64,000 nucleotides of DNA from Ampullimonas aquatilis (GCF_049675895.1 NZ_CP183834.1:868001-932000), one strand, 5' to 3'; positions 25,485 through 34,823 are shown, counted from the stretch's first letter. Notes: generated by a model not told the origin, from the sequence alone. Numbers and translations: made by a program.

Positions 25485-27362
25485 ATGGCACTCTTACAGA
25501 TTGCAGAACCCGGATTGTCTACTGCCCCGCATCAACATAGACTGGCTGCAGGGATTGATCTAGGAACCACCAACTCACTGATTGCCACTGTCCGGTCCGG
25601 ACAGTGTGATGTGCTTGAAGATGAGTCAGGCAGCAAATTGTTACCTTCGGTTGTTTATTATGGCGCTGAGGGTTATTTGGTAGGAGATGCTGCAAAGCGT
25701 ATGCGTGCTGACGACCCAGTCAATACAATCGCTTCAGTCAAGCGTTTGATGGGGCGAAAACTTGCTGATATTCAAACTGCTGATATTCCCAACCAACTGA
25801 ATGAACAAGCGAGTGGGGTGATTGGGATTGACACCACGGCCGGTGTTAAAAATCCAATTGAAGTATCCAGCCATATTCTGGATGCTCTCCGTATCAGAGC
25901 AGAAGCGTCGTTAGGTGGTCCGTTAACTGGGGTGGTCATTACGGTGCCAGCCTATTTTGATGATGCCCAACGCCAAGCTACAAAAGATGCTGCTCGACTG
26001 GCTGGCCTCAATGTGCTGCGTTTGCTCAATGAGCCGACGGCTGCAGCCATAGCCTACGGCCTGGATAAGGGTTCAGAAGGAACCTTTGCCATCTATGATC
26101 TGGGGGGCGGTACTTTTGATATTTCAATTCTCAAGTTGAGTCGTGGTGTCTTTGAAGTCCTTGCCACTAACGGCGATGCGGCCTTGGGTGGTGATGACTT
26201 TGATCAAACGATTGTTGATTGGATCATTGCCCAGACAGGTTTGCCTCGACCCAATAATGAGATTCTCAGTGCTTTATTACATCAAGCACGGCAATTGAAA
26301 GAAAAATTGACTGACTTGCCTGAAGTGATTCTGGAACTTGGTGTTGGTGAGCAGACTTTTAAATTGACTCTGACGAGGGCGATTTTTGCAGAGATTACTG
26401 CCAAACTTACTGCGCGTACATTGAGTTGCGTTAAAAAAGCACTGCGTGATGCTGGCTTGGCGACTGATGAAGTCGATGGTGTGGTCATGGTCGGCGGTTC
26501 GACCCGTATGCTGCATATTCGTGATGCCGTCAGCGAACAGTTTGGTAAACCTGTTTTGACTGACATCAATCCTGACGAGGTGGTTGCGATTGGTGCGGCG
26601 GTTCAGGCTGATGTGCTGGTCGGTAACAAGACTGCAGGTGACGGTACCGATCAGTGGTTGTTGCTGGATGTTTGCCCGTTGTCGCTGGGTATAGAAACCA
26701 TGGGTGGGCTGAGCGAAAAGATTATTCCGCGTAACTCCACCATACCAACTGCTCGTGCGCAGGAATTTACAACTTTTAAAGATGGTCAGACATCCATTGC
26801 CGTGCATGTCGTACAAGGTGAGCGAGAACTGGTTTCGGAATGTCGTTCTTTGGCAAGATTTACGTTAAGAGGCATTCCACCCATGGTGGCTGGTGCTGCA
26901 CGGGTCAGGGTAACTTTCCAGATTGATGCGGATGGTCTGCTATCGGTCTCGGCGCAAGAGATGATCAGTGGTGTGCAAGCCCATATTGACGTCAAGCCAA
27001 GCTATGGGCTGAGTAATGATGAGATCGTTGGCATGCTCAGGGATTCCATTGACAAGGCTGAATCGGATGCCAATACTCGTATGCTACGTGAGGCACAGGT
27101 TGATGCGCGTCGTTTGCTGGATGCCACGGAGGCAGCCTTGCAAGAGGATGGTGAAGCCCTCTTAAGTCCGGTCGAGCGGGAACAAATTCGCCAGGTCATG
27201 AACTCGTTGGTTGAATTGCTAGAGCAGGGTGATGACACCACCGCTGCGCAACTGCGTGCCGTGAGCGATACGGTCAATCGAGCCACCACTGATTTTGCAG
27301 GTCGGCGGATGGATAATAATATCAAGCGTGCGTTGTCTGGCCGTTTAGTGGAAGAAATCTGA
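25485..27362 (+). CDS. hscA: Fe-S assembly chaperone HscA
   Basis: Specialised Hsp70 that works on IscU through the LPPVK motif. 625 residues from the ATG at 25485, with GIDLGTTNSL in the ATPase domain, the DLGGGTFD phosphate loop and the substrate-binding domain ending in a helical lid. Length fits HscA. Its J-protein partner hscB, normally just upstream, is missing in this operon, so HscB must come from elsewhere or is not needed. Confidence 0.95.
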   Translation: MALLQIAEPGLSTAPHQHRLAAGIDLGTTNSLIATVRSGQCDVLEDESGSKLLPSVVYYGAEGYLVGDAAKRMRADDPVNTIASVKRLMGRKLADIQTADIPNQLNEQASGVIGIDTTAGVKNPIEVSSHILDALRIRAEASLGGPLTGVVITVPAYFDDAQRQATKDAARLAGLNVLRLLNEPTAAAIAYGLDKGSEGTFAIYDLGGGTFDISILKLSRGVFEVLATNGDAALGGDDFDQTIVDWIIAQTGLPRPNNEILSALLHQARQLKEKLTDLPEVILELGVGEQTFKLTLTRAIFAEITAKLTARTLSCVKKALRDAGLATDEVDGVVMVGGSTRMLHIRDAVSEQFGKPVLTDINPDEVVAIGAAVQADVLVGNKTAGDGTDQWLLLDVCPLSLGIETMGGLSEKIIPRNSTIPTARAQEFTTFKDGQTSIAVHVVQGERELVSECRSLARFTLRGIPPMVAGAARVRVTFQIDADGLLSVSAQEMISGVQAHIDVKPSYGLSNDEIVGMLRDSIDKAESDANTRMLREAQVDARRLLDATEAALQEDGEALLSPVEREQIRQVMNSLVELLEQGDDTTAAQLRAVSDTVNRATTDFAGRRMDNNIKRALSGRLVEEI

Positions 27363-27363
27363 T

Positions 27364-27717
27364 ATGGCACAGGAAAAAATGGTTGTGACAGTCAGGGTCT
27401 TGCCGCATCCTGACCTATGTCCGGATGGTGTGGTTTTTGAAGCAAAGCAGGGATCCACGCTGCTTAACGGCATGCTCAAAAATGGTATTGAAGTTGAGCA
27501 TGCCTGTGAGAAAGTCTGTGCTTGTGCAACTTGTCACGTCTATATCCGTGAAGGTGCGCAATCGTTGGCCATTGCCAATGAGGCTGAAGAAGATGAACTT
27601 GATCACGCCTGGGGTCTGGAGGCTGAGTCTAGATTGTCTTGTCAGGTCAGGGTTGCCATGAGTAATCTGGTGGTTGAATTACCAAGACATACACGTAATT
27701 TAGCTAAAGAGCACTGA
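27364..27717 (+). CDS. fdx: ISC-type 2Fe-2S ferredoxin Fdx
   Basis: 117 residues with ACEKVCACATC near 46 to 56 and the fourth ligand in RLSCQV near 94. It follows the hscA stop by one base, as in isc operons. Donates electrons for cluster assembly. Last gene of this operon. Confidence 0.93.
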   Translation: MAQEKMVVTVRVLPHPDLCPDGVVFEAKQGSTLLNGMLKNGIEVEHACEKVCACATCHVYIREGAQSLAIANEAEEDELDHAWGLEAESRLSCQVRVAMSNLVVELPRHTRNLAKEH

Positions 27718-27733
27718 AACGATCGGTTTTGAT

Positions 27734-27781
27734 AGCCCCAGTGGGTACGGATGGATTGTACTCACTGGGGCTATTGCTTTT
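27734..27781 (+). terminator. Terminator of the ISC-like operon
   Basis: Strong stem AGCCCCAGTG / CACTGGGGCT, extended inside by GTAC pairing, followed by a T-rich tail (ATTGCTTTT). Confidence 0.85.
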
Positions 27782-27833
27782 CATGAAGGGCTATTTTTTA
27801 TGAAATTCTTTTTCATCATGCCGTCATCCTGGC

Positions 27834-27849
27834 TGTTATAAAGATAACA
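27834..27849. promoter_or_regulatory. NifA upstream activator site for nifV
   Basis: TGTTATAAAGATAACA, an exact TGT-N10-ACA match with a symmetric inside, 102 bp before the -24 element of the nifV promoter. Confidence 0.75.
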
Positions 27850-27950
27850 AAGCTAACAGCTTTCGACGGATTGATTGCTTACTGCCATTCTTCGCGTGAA
27901 AAGCAAAAAATAAATATAAATAAAACAACTACTTGGCAATAAAAATTGGA

Positions 27951-27966
27951 TGGCACAGGCTTTGCT
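27951..27966 (+). promoter_or_regulatory. Sigma-54 promoter of nifV-fix operon
   Basis: TGGCACAGGCTTTGCT: perfect -24 and -12 with correct spacing. The expected transcription start (about 27977) falls after the in-frame ATG at 27969 and so selects the ATG at 27993 as the nifV start. Confidence 0.88.
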
Positions 27967-27992
27967 GAATGATCTTCGAAAGGATCATCATC

Positions 27993-29135
27993 ATGCCTGA
28001 CATTATCATCAATGACACCACACTACGCGACGGCGAACAAACTGCCGGCGTGTCCTTCACGACAGAAGAGAAGTGTGCGATTGCCCAGGCGCTGGATCAA
28101 GCGGGTATTCCTGAAATGGAAATCGGTATTCCAGCCATGGGTGATGCCGAGATGGCGGTGATTCGTCAGGTTGCTGGTCTGGGGTTGAAAGCGCGTTTGA
28201 TGGTTTGGGCAAGAATGTGTGAAAGCGATCTGCAGGTTGCTCTGCGCTGCCCAATTGATATCGTTCATTTGTCGATCCCTGTTTCGGATGTGCAGATTGA
28301 TAGCAAAATCAAAAAGTCCCGCGAATGGGTGCTCCAACAGGTTCAGCAATATGTCAGCAAAGCTGCTGACTCTGGTCTTGAAGTCAGTGTCGGTTGTGAG
28401 GATGCATCAAGAGCCGATATCGATTTTTTAATCAAAGTCGCTCAGATTGCTGAGCAGTGTGGTGCATCGAGAATTCGTTTTGCCGACACACTTGGCCTGC
28501 TCGATCCATTCCAGACTTACGAGCTGATCAGAAGATTGCGTCAAGCCGTTGATGTTGGCATAGAAATGCATGCCCATAATGACTTGGGTCTGGCCACTGC
28601 CAATACGCTTGCCGCATTACGTGCAGGTGCCACGCACGTTAACACCACCGTGAATGGTTTGGGTGAGCGTGCAGGTAATGCAGCCCTGGAAGAGGTAGTG
28701 ATGGGTTTGCGTCATATTCACGGTATTGATCTTGGTGTTAATACGCTGAACCTGCCGACCATTTCTGATTTGGTTGCCAGAGCGTCGGGCAGGCCTGTCG
28801 CGGTCAATAAAAGCATTGTTGGATCAGCTGTATTTACGCATGAAGCCGGTATTCATGTGGATGGTCTGCTCAAGAATCCAGAGAATTATCAGGGTTTTGA
28901 TCCTGCCGAAGTGGGCAAACATCATCAAACTGTTTTAGGTAAGCATTCTGGCACACATGCCGTATCGGTTGCCTATGCCAAGTTGGGTATGTTGATTTCA
29001 GCCGAGCATGCGACTCAAGTACTGGAGTTGATAAGAGATCATGTAACGCGCACTAAAAAAGAGCCCACACCAGGTGATCTGGCGCGGTTTTATCTAGCAA
29101 CATCAGCCAACGAAAAGGTTTGCTATGAAGCGTGA
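27993..29135 (+). CDS. nifV: Homocitrate synthase NifV
   Basis: Condenses acetyl-CoA and 2-oxoglutarate to homocitrate, the organic ligand of FeMo-co. 380 residues with LRDGEQTAGVSF near the start, the metal-binding HAHNDLGLAT near 195 and the GLGERAGNA loop. The start at 27993 follows from the position of the sigma-54 promoter and an AAAGGA ribosome binding site. The 3' end overlaps cysE2 by 11 bases. Confidence 0.95.
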   Translation: MPDIIINDTTLRDGEQTAGVSFTTEEKCAIAQALDQAGIPEMEIGIPAMGDAEMAVIRQVAGLGLKARLMVWARMCESDLQVALRCPIDIVHLSIPVSDVQIDSKIKKSREWVLQQVQQYVSKAADSGLEVSVGCEDASRADIDFLIKVAQIAEQCGASRIRFADTLGLLDPFQTYELIRRLRQAVDVGIEMHAHNDLGLATANTLAALRAGATHVNTTVNGLGERAGNAALEEVVMGLRHIHGIDLGVNTLNLPTISDLVARASGRPVAVNKSIVGSAVFTHEAGIHVDGLLKNPENYQGFDPAEVGKHHQTVLGKHSGTHAVSVAYAKLGMLISAEHATQVLELIRDHVTRTKKEPTPGDLARFYLATSANEKVCYEA

Positions 29136-29922
29136 CGAATTTCCTTTGCCAGCCGAGATCATGCAAATTGAAGCCACTTCTGTTAAGCGCGGTTTTTTCA
29201 AAGGTCTGCTTGAAGATATTGATTGCGTTTTTAAACGTGATCCTGCTGCTCGCAGCCGTATTGAATTATTGACCATTTATCCTGGTATTCAGGCTCTGGT
29301 GATGCATCGCTTTGCACATGCGCTGTGGACCAGAAAATGGTCATATCTGGCGCGTATGGTGTCATTTGTCTCACGTCTGATTACTAATGTTGATATTCAT
29401 CCTGGCGCCAAAATCGGTGCGCGATTTTTTATCGATCATGGTGCCGGTGTGGTGATCGGTGAGACCGCCGAAATTGGCGATGACGTTACGCTTTATCACG
29501 GTGTGACATTGGGTGGTACGACATGGAGCACCGGTAAGCGTCATCCCACTCTGGGTAACGGTATTGTGGTTGGTGCCGGTGCAAAAATTCTCGGTGCGAT
29601 TCAAATTGGCAATAACGTACGAGTGGCCGCCAATTCAGTCGTTATTGAAGATGTGACGGATGGGATGACAGTGGTTGGCATACCAGGGCGTACGGTCTTG
29701 CCAAAAAGTAAACGTCGTATCAATTCAATGGGTATTGATCTTGACCATCATCTCATGCCTGATCCTGTTGGCAAGGCGATCTCTTGCTTGCTTGAGCGTA
29801 TCAATGATCTGGAAGTCCAGGTTGCCACATTATCCGGAAAAAAGACTGAGAGTGCAGGTGACTGCCACGAGTGTGATGCGACTTGCGCTCAACCCTATTT
29901 TGATAACCACCGTATTTCCTGA
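29125..29922 (+). CDS. cysE: Serine O-acetyltransferase, nif-associated copy
   Basis: A second serine acetyltransferase of 265 residues (RDPAARSRIELL, the HGAGVVIGETAEIGDD hexapeptide region, and RHPTLGNG). It overlaps the end of nifV, so translation is coupled. A nif-linked cysE raises cysteine supply for Fe-S clusters, and acetyl-CoA use next to homocitrate synthase fits. A C-terminal tail of about 20 residues has CHECDATC, three cysteines in eight positions, not expected in the family. Confidence 0.92.
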   Translation: MKRDEFPLPAEIMQIEATSVKRGFFKGLLEDIDCVFKRDPAARSRIELLTIYPGIQALVMHRFAHALWTRKWSYLARMVSFVSRLITNVDIHPGAKIGARFFIDHGAGVVIGETAEIGDDVTLYHGVTLGGTTWSTGKRHPTLGNGIVVGAGAKILGAIQIGNNVRVAANSVVIEDVTDGMTVVGIPGRTVLPKSKRRINSMGIDLDHHLMPDPVGKAISCLLERINDLEVQVATLSGKKTESAGDCHECDATCAQPYFDNHRIS

Positions 29923-29943
29923 AGCTGATAAGGAGCTTGCATC

Positions 29944-30312
29944 ATGAATGATCTTTCCCAACGTCTCGCGCAGTTATCGGCTGCTGAAGAATTTCTCAAC
30001 TTTTTTGGTGTTCCCTATGACGAGGCTGTCGTCAATGTAAATCGGTTGCATATTTTGAAGCGCTTTTATCAATATCTCCGTAAGGCTGATGGTCTTGACT
30101 CACTCGGTGAAGTTGAGATGTTCCAACAATACCGGGAGCTGTTGGTCAAGGCTTATCAAGATTTTGTGTCATCCACCGCTGCTCAGGAGAAAGTATTCAA
30201 AGTATTTCAAGATGCAGACGGTAAAAGCGTTTCTGTTGAATCATTAAAAGGTAGTCGGATGGATAAAACGACCTTTACCCCCGTCTCAGTTCCCGCATCC
30301 AATGCGGCCTGA
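29944..30312 (+). CDS. nifW: Nitrogenase stabilizing/protective protein NifW
   Basis: 122 residues with the NifW pattern (LSAAEEFLNFFGVPYDEAVVNVNRLHILKRF). Implicated in protection or maturation of the MoFe protein. AAGGAG before the start. The C-terminal 25 residues are low-complexity Ser/Thr/Ala. Confidence 0.93.
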   Translation: MNDLSQRLAQLSAAEEFLNFFGVPYDEAVVNVNRLHILKRFYQYLRKADGLDSLGEVEMFQQYRELLVKAYQDFVSSTAAQEKVFKVFQDADGKSVSVESLKGSRMDKTTFTPVSVPASNAA

Positions 30313-30331
30313 TTAGGATTAGGAGACTGAC

Positions 30332-31180
30332 ATGCACATTGTTGTTTGTATCAAGCAAGTTCCGGATTCAGCTCAGATCCGGGTTCATCCAGTAACCAAC
30401 ACGATCATGCGTCAAGGGGTACCTGCGATTGTCAATCCTTACGATTTGTTTGCCTTGGAAGAAGCACTGCGTTTGAAGGATAAATTTGGTGGCCGGGTAA
30501 CGATGCTGTGCATGGGACCTCCCCAAGCTGAAGATGCCTTGAAGAAATGTATTTCTTTTGGTGCTGATGATGCCATTTTGGTAACCGACCGTGCCTTTGC
30601 AGGGGCTGATACCTTGGCAACTTCCTATGCCCTGGCGGCAGCCATCCAAACCATCGGTAAAGAGCAAAAGGTTGATCTGGTCTTTACTGGTAAACAGACC
30701 ATTGATGGTGATACTGCACAAGTTGGCCCTGGTATTGCCAAGCGTCTGGGCCTGCAATTGCTGACCTATGTTTCACGGATTGTTGAGCTTGATCTGGAAA
30801 ACAACCAGATCGTGGTTGAGCGACGTGCCGAAGGTGGCGTGCAAGTGCTTAAGACTGCCGTGCCTTCCTTGATCACCATGCTCGAAAACACCAATGAAAT
30901 GCGCTTTGCCAATATGACCAATATGTTGCGTGCAGCCCGCTACAACGTACGCAAGTGGAATAAGGATGAAGCAGGCATTGAAGATGTTTCAAAAATTGGT
31001 TTGAAAGGTTCACCTACTGTGGTGAGCAAGGTATTTGGACCAACATCCCGTACCGAGAAAGCTGAAATGATGCTCCTTGAAGAGGCAACCCCTCGTGATG
31101 TGGCACTTAATCTGATTCAGAAGATTTTTACCAAAAATCCGCTGCTGGAAGATGAGCTGGTTGAAAAACTGTCGGCCTGA
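30332..31180 (+). CDS. fixA: Electron transfer flavoprotein beta subunit FixA
   Basis: 282 residues, ETF-beta fold (MHIVVCIKQVPDS at the start, DGDTAQVGPGIAKRLG near 132). Part of the FixABCX complex, which bifurcates NADH electrons between quinone and ferredoxin or flavodoxin and so feeds nitrogenase. No rnf cluster is in the window, so FixABCX is the likely low-potential source here. Confidence 0.95.
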   Translation: MHIVVCIKQVPDSAQIRVHPVTNTIMRQGVPAIVNPYDLFALEEALRLKDKFGGRVTMLCMGPPQAEDALKKCISFGADDAILVTDRAFAGADTLATSYALAAAIQTIGKEQKVDLVFTGKQTIDGDTAQVGPGIAKRLGLQLLTYVSRIVELDLENNQIVVERRAEGGVQVLKTAVPSLITMLENTNEMRFANMTNMLRAARYNVRKWNKDEAGIEDVSKIGLKGSPTVVSKVFGPTSRTEKAEMMLLEEATPRDVALNLIQKIFTKNPLLEDELVEKLSA

Positions 31181-31232
31181 TTGTTGATAATTAATTTATG
31201 AAGATGGACGCATTCACACCAAGGACATGACC

Positions 31233-32333
31233 ATGAGTGAAGCACAAGCCCCGAAAAAACCGGCCGGCCGGGGCGGCCGTAATCTAGAGCTCTCAGAAGA
31301 ACTTAAAGCCTATAAAGGCGTTTGGGTTTTTGTTGAGCATGATCGTGGTGCCGTGCATCAGGTGTCTTGGGAGCTGATTGGTGAAGGTCGTAAATTGGCC
31401 GATATGCTCAATGTGCCATTATCCGGCGTATTGCTGGGTGGCCCAGATGAGCAACTCGACAAGTTTGCCAAGGAAGCCTTTTTTCATGGCGCAGATAACT
31501 GCTACATCATGCGCGATACCGTGCTCAAAGGTTATCGTAATGAGCCATTTACCAAAGGTCTGACTGACCTGGTCAATAAATACCAGCCCGAAATCATGCT
31601 GCTCGGTGCGACTACCATGGGTCGCGACTTGGCTGGTTCAGTCGCGACAACACTCAAGACCGGTCTGACAGCGGACTGTACCGAGCTCAATATTGATGCT
31701 ACAACCCGAGCTTTGGCGGCAACGCGTCCCACTTTTGGCGGTTCGCTGCTCTGTACCATCATGACGCTGGCCTATCGCCCGCAAATGGCGACAGTGCGCC
31801 CGCGTGTGATGGCCATGCCACGCCGTGACGAGACCCGTAGCGGCACGATTGTCGAAGACACGCTGAGCATGATCGAAACTGATATTGTGACCAAGCTGAT
31901 TGACTTTATTGCCGATGCCAATAGCAACAAGATCAACCTGGAATATGCCAATGTGATTGTTTCCGGCGGCAAGGGTATGAAAAATCCAGATAACTTCAAA
32001 TTGATCCGTGATCTGGCCGCCACGTTGGGTGGTGATGTCGGTGCGACTCGTCCAGTGGTGCAGGCGGGTTGGGTTGAAGCCGAGCGGCAGGTTGGCCAGA
32101 CTGGTAAAACGGTGCGCCCCAAACTCTATATTGCTGCTGGTATATCAGGTGCAATTCAGCATCGTGTTGGTATGGAAGCTTCTGACGTGATTGTGGCGAT
32201 TAATACCGATGCCAATGCGCCGATTTTCGACTTTGCCCATTACGGCATCGTTGGTAATGCCATGCAAGTCCTGCCAGCTCTGACTGAGGCCTTCAAGCTG
32301 CATCTCGGACAGCGTATCAAACAGGCTGCTTGA
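31233..32333 (+). CDS. fixB: Electron transfer flavoprotein alpha subunit FixB
   Basis: 366 residues. The ATG at 31233 fits the AAGGA site better than the one at 31227. An Ala/Pro/Gly-rich N-terminal tail is followed by the ETF-alpha domain; the C-terminal FAD-binding part has SGGKGMKNPDNF, AAGISGAIQHRVGM and NTDANAPIFDFAHYGIVG. It partners FixA. Confidence 0.95.
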   Translation: MSEAQAPKKPAGRGGRNLELSEELKAYKGVWVFVEHDRGAVHQVSWELIGEGRKLADMLNVPLSGVLLGGPDEQLDKFAKEAFFHGADNCYIMRDTVLKGYRNEPFTKGLTDLVNKYQPEIMLLGATTMGRDLAGSVATTLKTGLTADCTELNIDATTRALAATRPTFGGSLLCTIMTLAYRPQMATVRPRVMAMPRRDETRSGTIVEDTLSMIETDIVTKLIDFIADANSNKINLEYANVIVSGGKGMKNPDNFKLIRDLAATLGGDVGATRPVVQAGWVEAERQVGQTGKTVRPKLYIAAGISGAIQHRVGMEASDVIVAINTDANAPIFDFAHYGIVGNAMQVLPALTEAFKLHLGQRIKQAA

Positions 32334-32359
32334 GCGCGGACATCATAGGAGAAAAGATC

Positions 32360-33664
32360 ATGAGTGAAAAGTTTGATGCGATTGTGGTGGGTGCTGGCCC
32401 TTCCGGCAATGCTGCGGCGTACACACTGGCCAAGGCGGGTTTGAATGTACTGCAGATTGAGCGTGGTGAATACCCAGGCTCCAAGAATGTACAGGGTGCA
32501 ATTCTGTACTCGGACGCACTGGAAAAGATGATTCCAGATTTTCGTGATGATGCGCCATTGGAGCGTCACATCATTGAGCAGCGTCTTTGGGTATTGGATG
32601 ATGAATCTTTTGTCGGAACGCACTTTCGTTCCGAAGACTATAACAAGCCACCTTATAACCGTTACACAATTATCCGTGCCCAGTTTGATAAATGGTTTTC
32701 TTCCAAGGTCAAAGAAGCCGGTGCCCTGCTGATTTGTGAGACCACTGTCGAAAGCCTCATCATGGACGGTGAGACCGTAGTCGGTGTGCGTTGCGACCGT
32801 GAAGGTGGTGATGTCTTTGCCGATGTGGTGATTTTGGCTGATGGTGTTAATTCAACTTTGGCACGCAAAGCAGGTTTCCACGGTGAAATCAAGGGTAGCA
32901 ACGTTGCGCTGGCTGTGAAAGAAATTCTGTTTATGCCAGAAGATACCATCAAGCAGCGTTTCAACTTGAAGGACGAGCAGGGTGTTGTGATTGAGATGGT
33001 CGGTAAGGTCACCGACGGCATGATGGGTACCGCCTTCCTGTATACCAATAAAGAGTCACTCACCATCGGTATCGGTTGCATGCTGTCTGACTTCAAGAAC
33101 AATCCTAATCGTACTTCACCTTATACCCTGCTGGAAAATCTGAAGAAGCATCCTTCCATCGTGCCACTGATTGAAGGTGGTGAGATGAAAGAGTATTGCG
33201 CTCACTTGATTCCTGAAGGTGGTTTTTATTCCGTGCCCAAAGTCTACGGTGCTGGCTGGATGATTGTAGGTGACTCCGGGGGCTTTGTGAATGCCGCACA
33301 TCGTGAAGGCTCTAATCTGGCGATGACCACTGGTCGCCTGGCTGCTGAAACCATCATTGCTGCCAAAGCTGCAGGTAAATCCATGTCAGCTGCAACACTC
33401 AAGGCCTATAAAGAGCAGCTGGATGACAGCTTTGTCATGAAAGATCTACATAAATATCGTGATATGCCTACAGTGCTGCACAAGAACAGTCAGTTCTTCA
33501 CGACCTATCCTGAACTGATTAACCGTGCTTGTAAAACCATGATCACGGTTGATGGTATTGACAAAAAAACCAAGGAGAAAGAAATTTTCTCCAGTTTCAA
33601 ACGGACCCGCAAACTCAGCGGTATTGTGGGTGATGCATTCAAATTGTGGAGGGCTTTCCGATGA
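32360..33664 (+). CDS. fixC: FixC, ETF:quinone oxidoreductase-like flavoprotein
   Basis: 434 residues with the FAD-binding GAGPSGNAAA near 11 and the VGDSGGFVNAAHREGSNLAM segment. Accepts electrons from FixAB and passes the high-potential branch to quinone. GGAG precedes the ATG at 32360. Confidence 0.95.
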   Translation: MSEKFDAIVVGAGPSGNAAAYTLAKAGLNVLQIERGEYPGSKNVQGAILYSDALEKMIPDFRDDAPLERHIIEQRLWVLDDESFVGTHFRSEDYNKPPYNRYTIIRAQFDKWFSSKVKEAGALLICETTVESLIMDGETVVGVRCDREGGDVFADVVILADGVNSTLARKAGFHGEIKGSNVALAVKEILFMPEDTIKQRFNLKDEQGVVIEMVGKVTDGMMGTAFLYTNKESLTIGIGCMLSDFKNNPNRTSPYTLLENLKKHPSIVPLIEGGEMKEYCAHLIPEGGFYSVPKVYGAGWMIVGDSGGFVNAAHREGSNLAMTTGRLAAETIIAAKAAGKSMSAATLKAYKEQLDDSFVMKDLHKYRDMPTVLHKNSQFFTTYPELINRACKTMITVDGIDKKTKEKEIFSSFKRTRKLSGIVGDAFKLWRAFR

Positions 33665-33960
33665 GCACTGTCGCTGTTAATGTCGAAGAGAAGTTATATC
33701 AGAATCGTTATAAGGTAGATCACGGTCGCCCTCATATCAAGATCAAAAATCCTGATCTTTGCAAGAACGATTGTAAAGAGCAGTCATGCACCTATGTGTG
33801 CCCGGCTTCCTGCTACAAACTGGAAGGCAATCGTGCGGTTACCTTGATCACTGACGGTTGCCTTGAGTGTGGCAGCTGCCGGATTATCTGCACCGAACAA
33901 GATAACGTGCAGTGGGAATATCCTCGCGGTGGTCATGGTATTTTGTTTAAATTTGGCTAA
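33661..33960 (+). CDS. fixX: Ferredoxin-like protein FixX
   Basis: 99 residues with CKNDCKEQSCTYVCP and CLECGSCRIIC, one of the pair being an incomplete motif as usual for FixX. It overlaps the end of fixC, behind GGAGGG. Fourth subunit of FixABCX. Confidence 0.94.
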   Translation: MSTVAVNVEEKLYQNRYKVDHGRPHIKIKNPDLCKNDCKEQSCTYVCPASCYKLEGNRAVTLITDGCLECGSCRIICTEQDNVQWEYPRGGHGILFKFG

Positions 33961-34008
33961 ATTGACCAAGGTTATTTTAGTACCCGTATTTTTTCTAGAG
34001 GTCGCATC

Positions 34009-34335
34009 ATGAGCAAACCACAACGACACGTTTTTATTTGTACTCAAACCCGCCCACAGGGCCACCCCCGTGGTTGTTGCAATCACAAAGGCAGTGTCGA
34101 TGTGTTGCAGGCTTTCTGGAAAGAATTGCAAGCCCGCAATATTTACGACACGGTTGCCGTGACTTATTCTGGTTGCATCGGCCCCTGTGATGCCGGTCCT
34201 AATGTGCTGGTCTATCCCGAAGGCGTCATGTACAGCGGTGTAACCGTGGGTGATGTGGCTGAAATTTTCACTGAGCATTTGCAAGGTGACAAACCGGTTG
34301 AGCGCTTGTTGGCTGATGCACAGGCCTGGTCATGA
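34009..34335 (+). CDS. Thioredoxin-fold 2Fe-2S ferredoxin
   Basis: 108 residues of the family of the Aquifex and Azotobacter thioredoxin-like ferredoxins. It has VFICTQTRP with the first cysteine near 11, the GCCN pair near 23, and SGCIGPCDAGPN near 62. Often found next to fix or nif genes. Its stop overlaps the start of the TPR-like gene (ATGA). Confidence 0.88.
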   Translation: MSKPQRHVFICTQTRPQGHPRGCCNHKGSVDVLQAFWKELQARNIYDTVAVTYSGCIGPCDAGPNVLVYPEGVMYSGVTVGDVAEIFTEHLQGDKPVERLLADAQAWS

Positions 34336-34823
34336 ACCTCTTTACTGGCGAAACCTCAGAAGAGCTATTTGGCGGTGAGGCACCAGCCTCGGTTGTCAAG
34401 TTGCTGCGCGAGGCGACCAAGCAGGCCAGCCACTCCCAGTCCGAGGCCCTGTTATGGACTGCCAATGTGATAGCACCTGACTGTCTGCCAGTTTACTTTG
34501 CTTTGTATAAATTTTACTTTTACAAGGGCAAGCTGGCAGCTGCAGAAGATGCCTGTCGTCGAGGTCTCAAGGCCGCTGCGCGTAAGGGAGATTTTAATGA
34601 TGACTGGGCGAATCAAAAAGCTGGTCCACATTGGAATGAGGATACCTGGCCACGACGTTTCTATTTATTTAGTTTGAAAGCCTTGTCGTTTATTTTGTTA
34701 AGGCAAGGTCGTGAAATTGAATCACACCAAATTCTCAATAAACTGGAAGAAATTGATTCAGGTGATCGGGTTGGGGCTGTAGTGATTCGAGATATTGCTG
34801 CAGGTTTAAAGTCGAAGAAATAA
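34332..34823 (+). CDS. Nif-associated TPR-like helical protein, paralogue B
   Basis: 163 residues, homologue of the protein at 17605 to 18120. Shared features: a leading helix pair, LYKFYFYKGKLAAAEDACRRG, RFYLFSLK near 115 and GDRVGAVVI at the end. It is coupled to the preceding ferredoxin by a 4-base overlap. Last gene of the nifV-fix operon. Function unknown; see the paired finding. Confidence 0.75.
   Translation: MNLFTGETSEELFGGEAPASVVKLLREATKQASHSQSEALLWTANVIAPDCLPVYFALYKFYFYKGKLAAAEDACRRGLKAAARKGDFNDDWANQKAGPHWNEDTWPRRFYLFSLKALSFILLRQGREIESHQILNKLEEIDSGDRVGAVVIRDIAAGLKSKK

Noticed and set aside
14506..27717. Pseudogenes or frameshifts in the many paralogous Fe-S genes
   Set aside because: All frames checked are full length with intact ligand cysteines; the paralogues differ enough to be separate functional genes.
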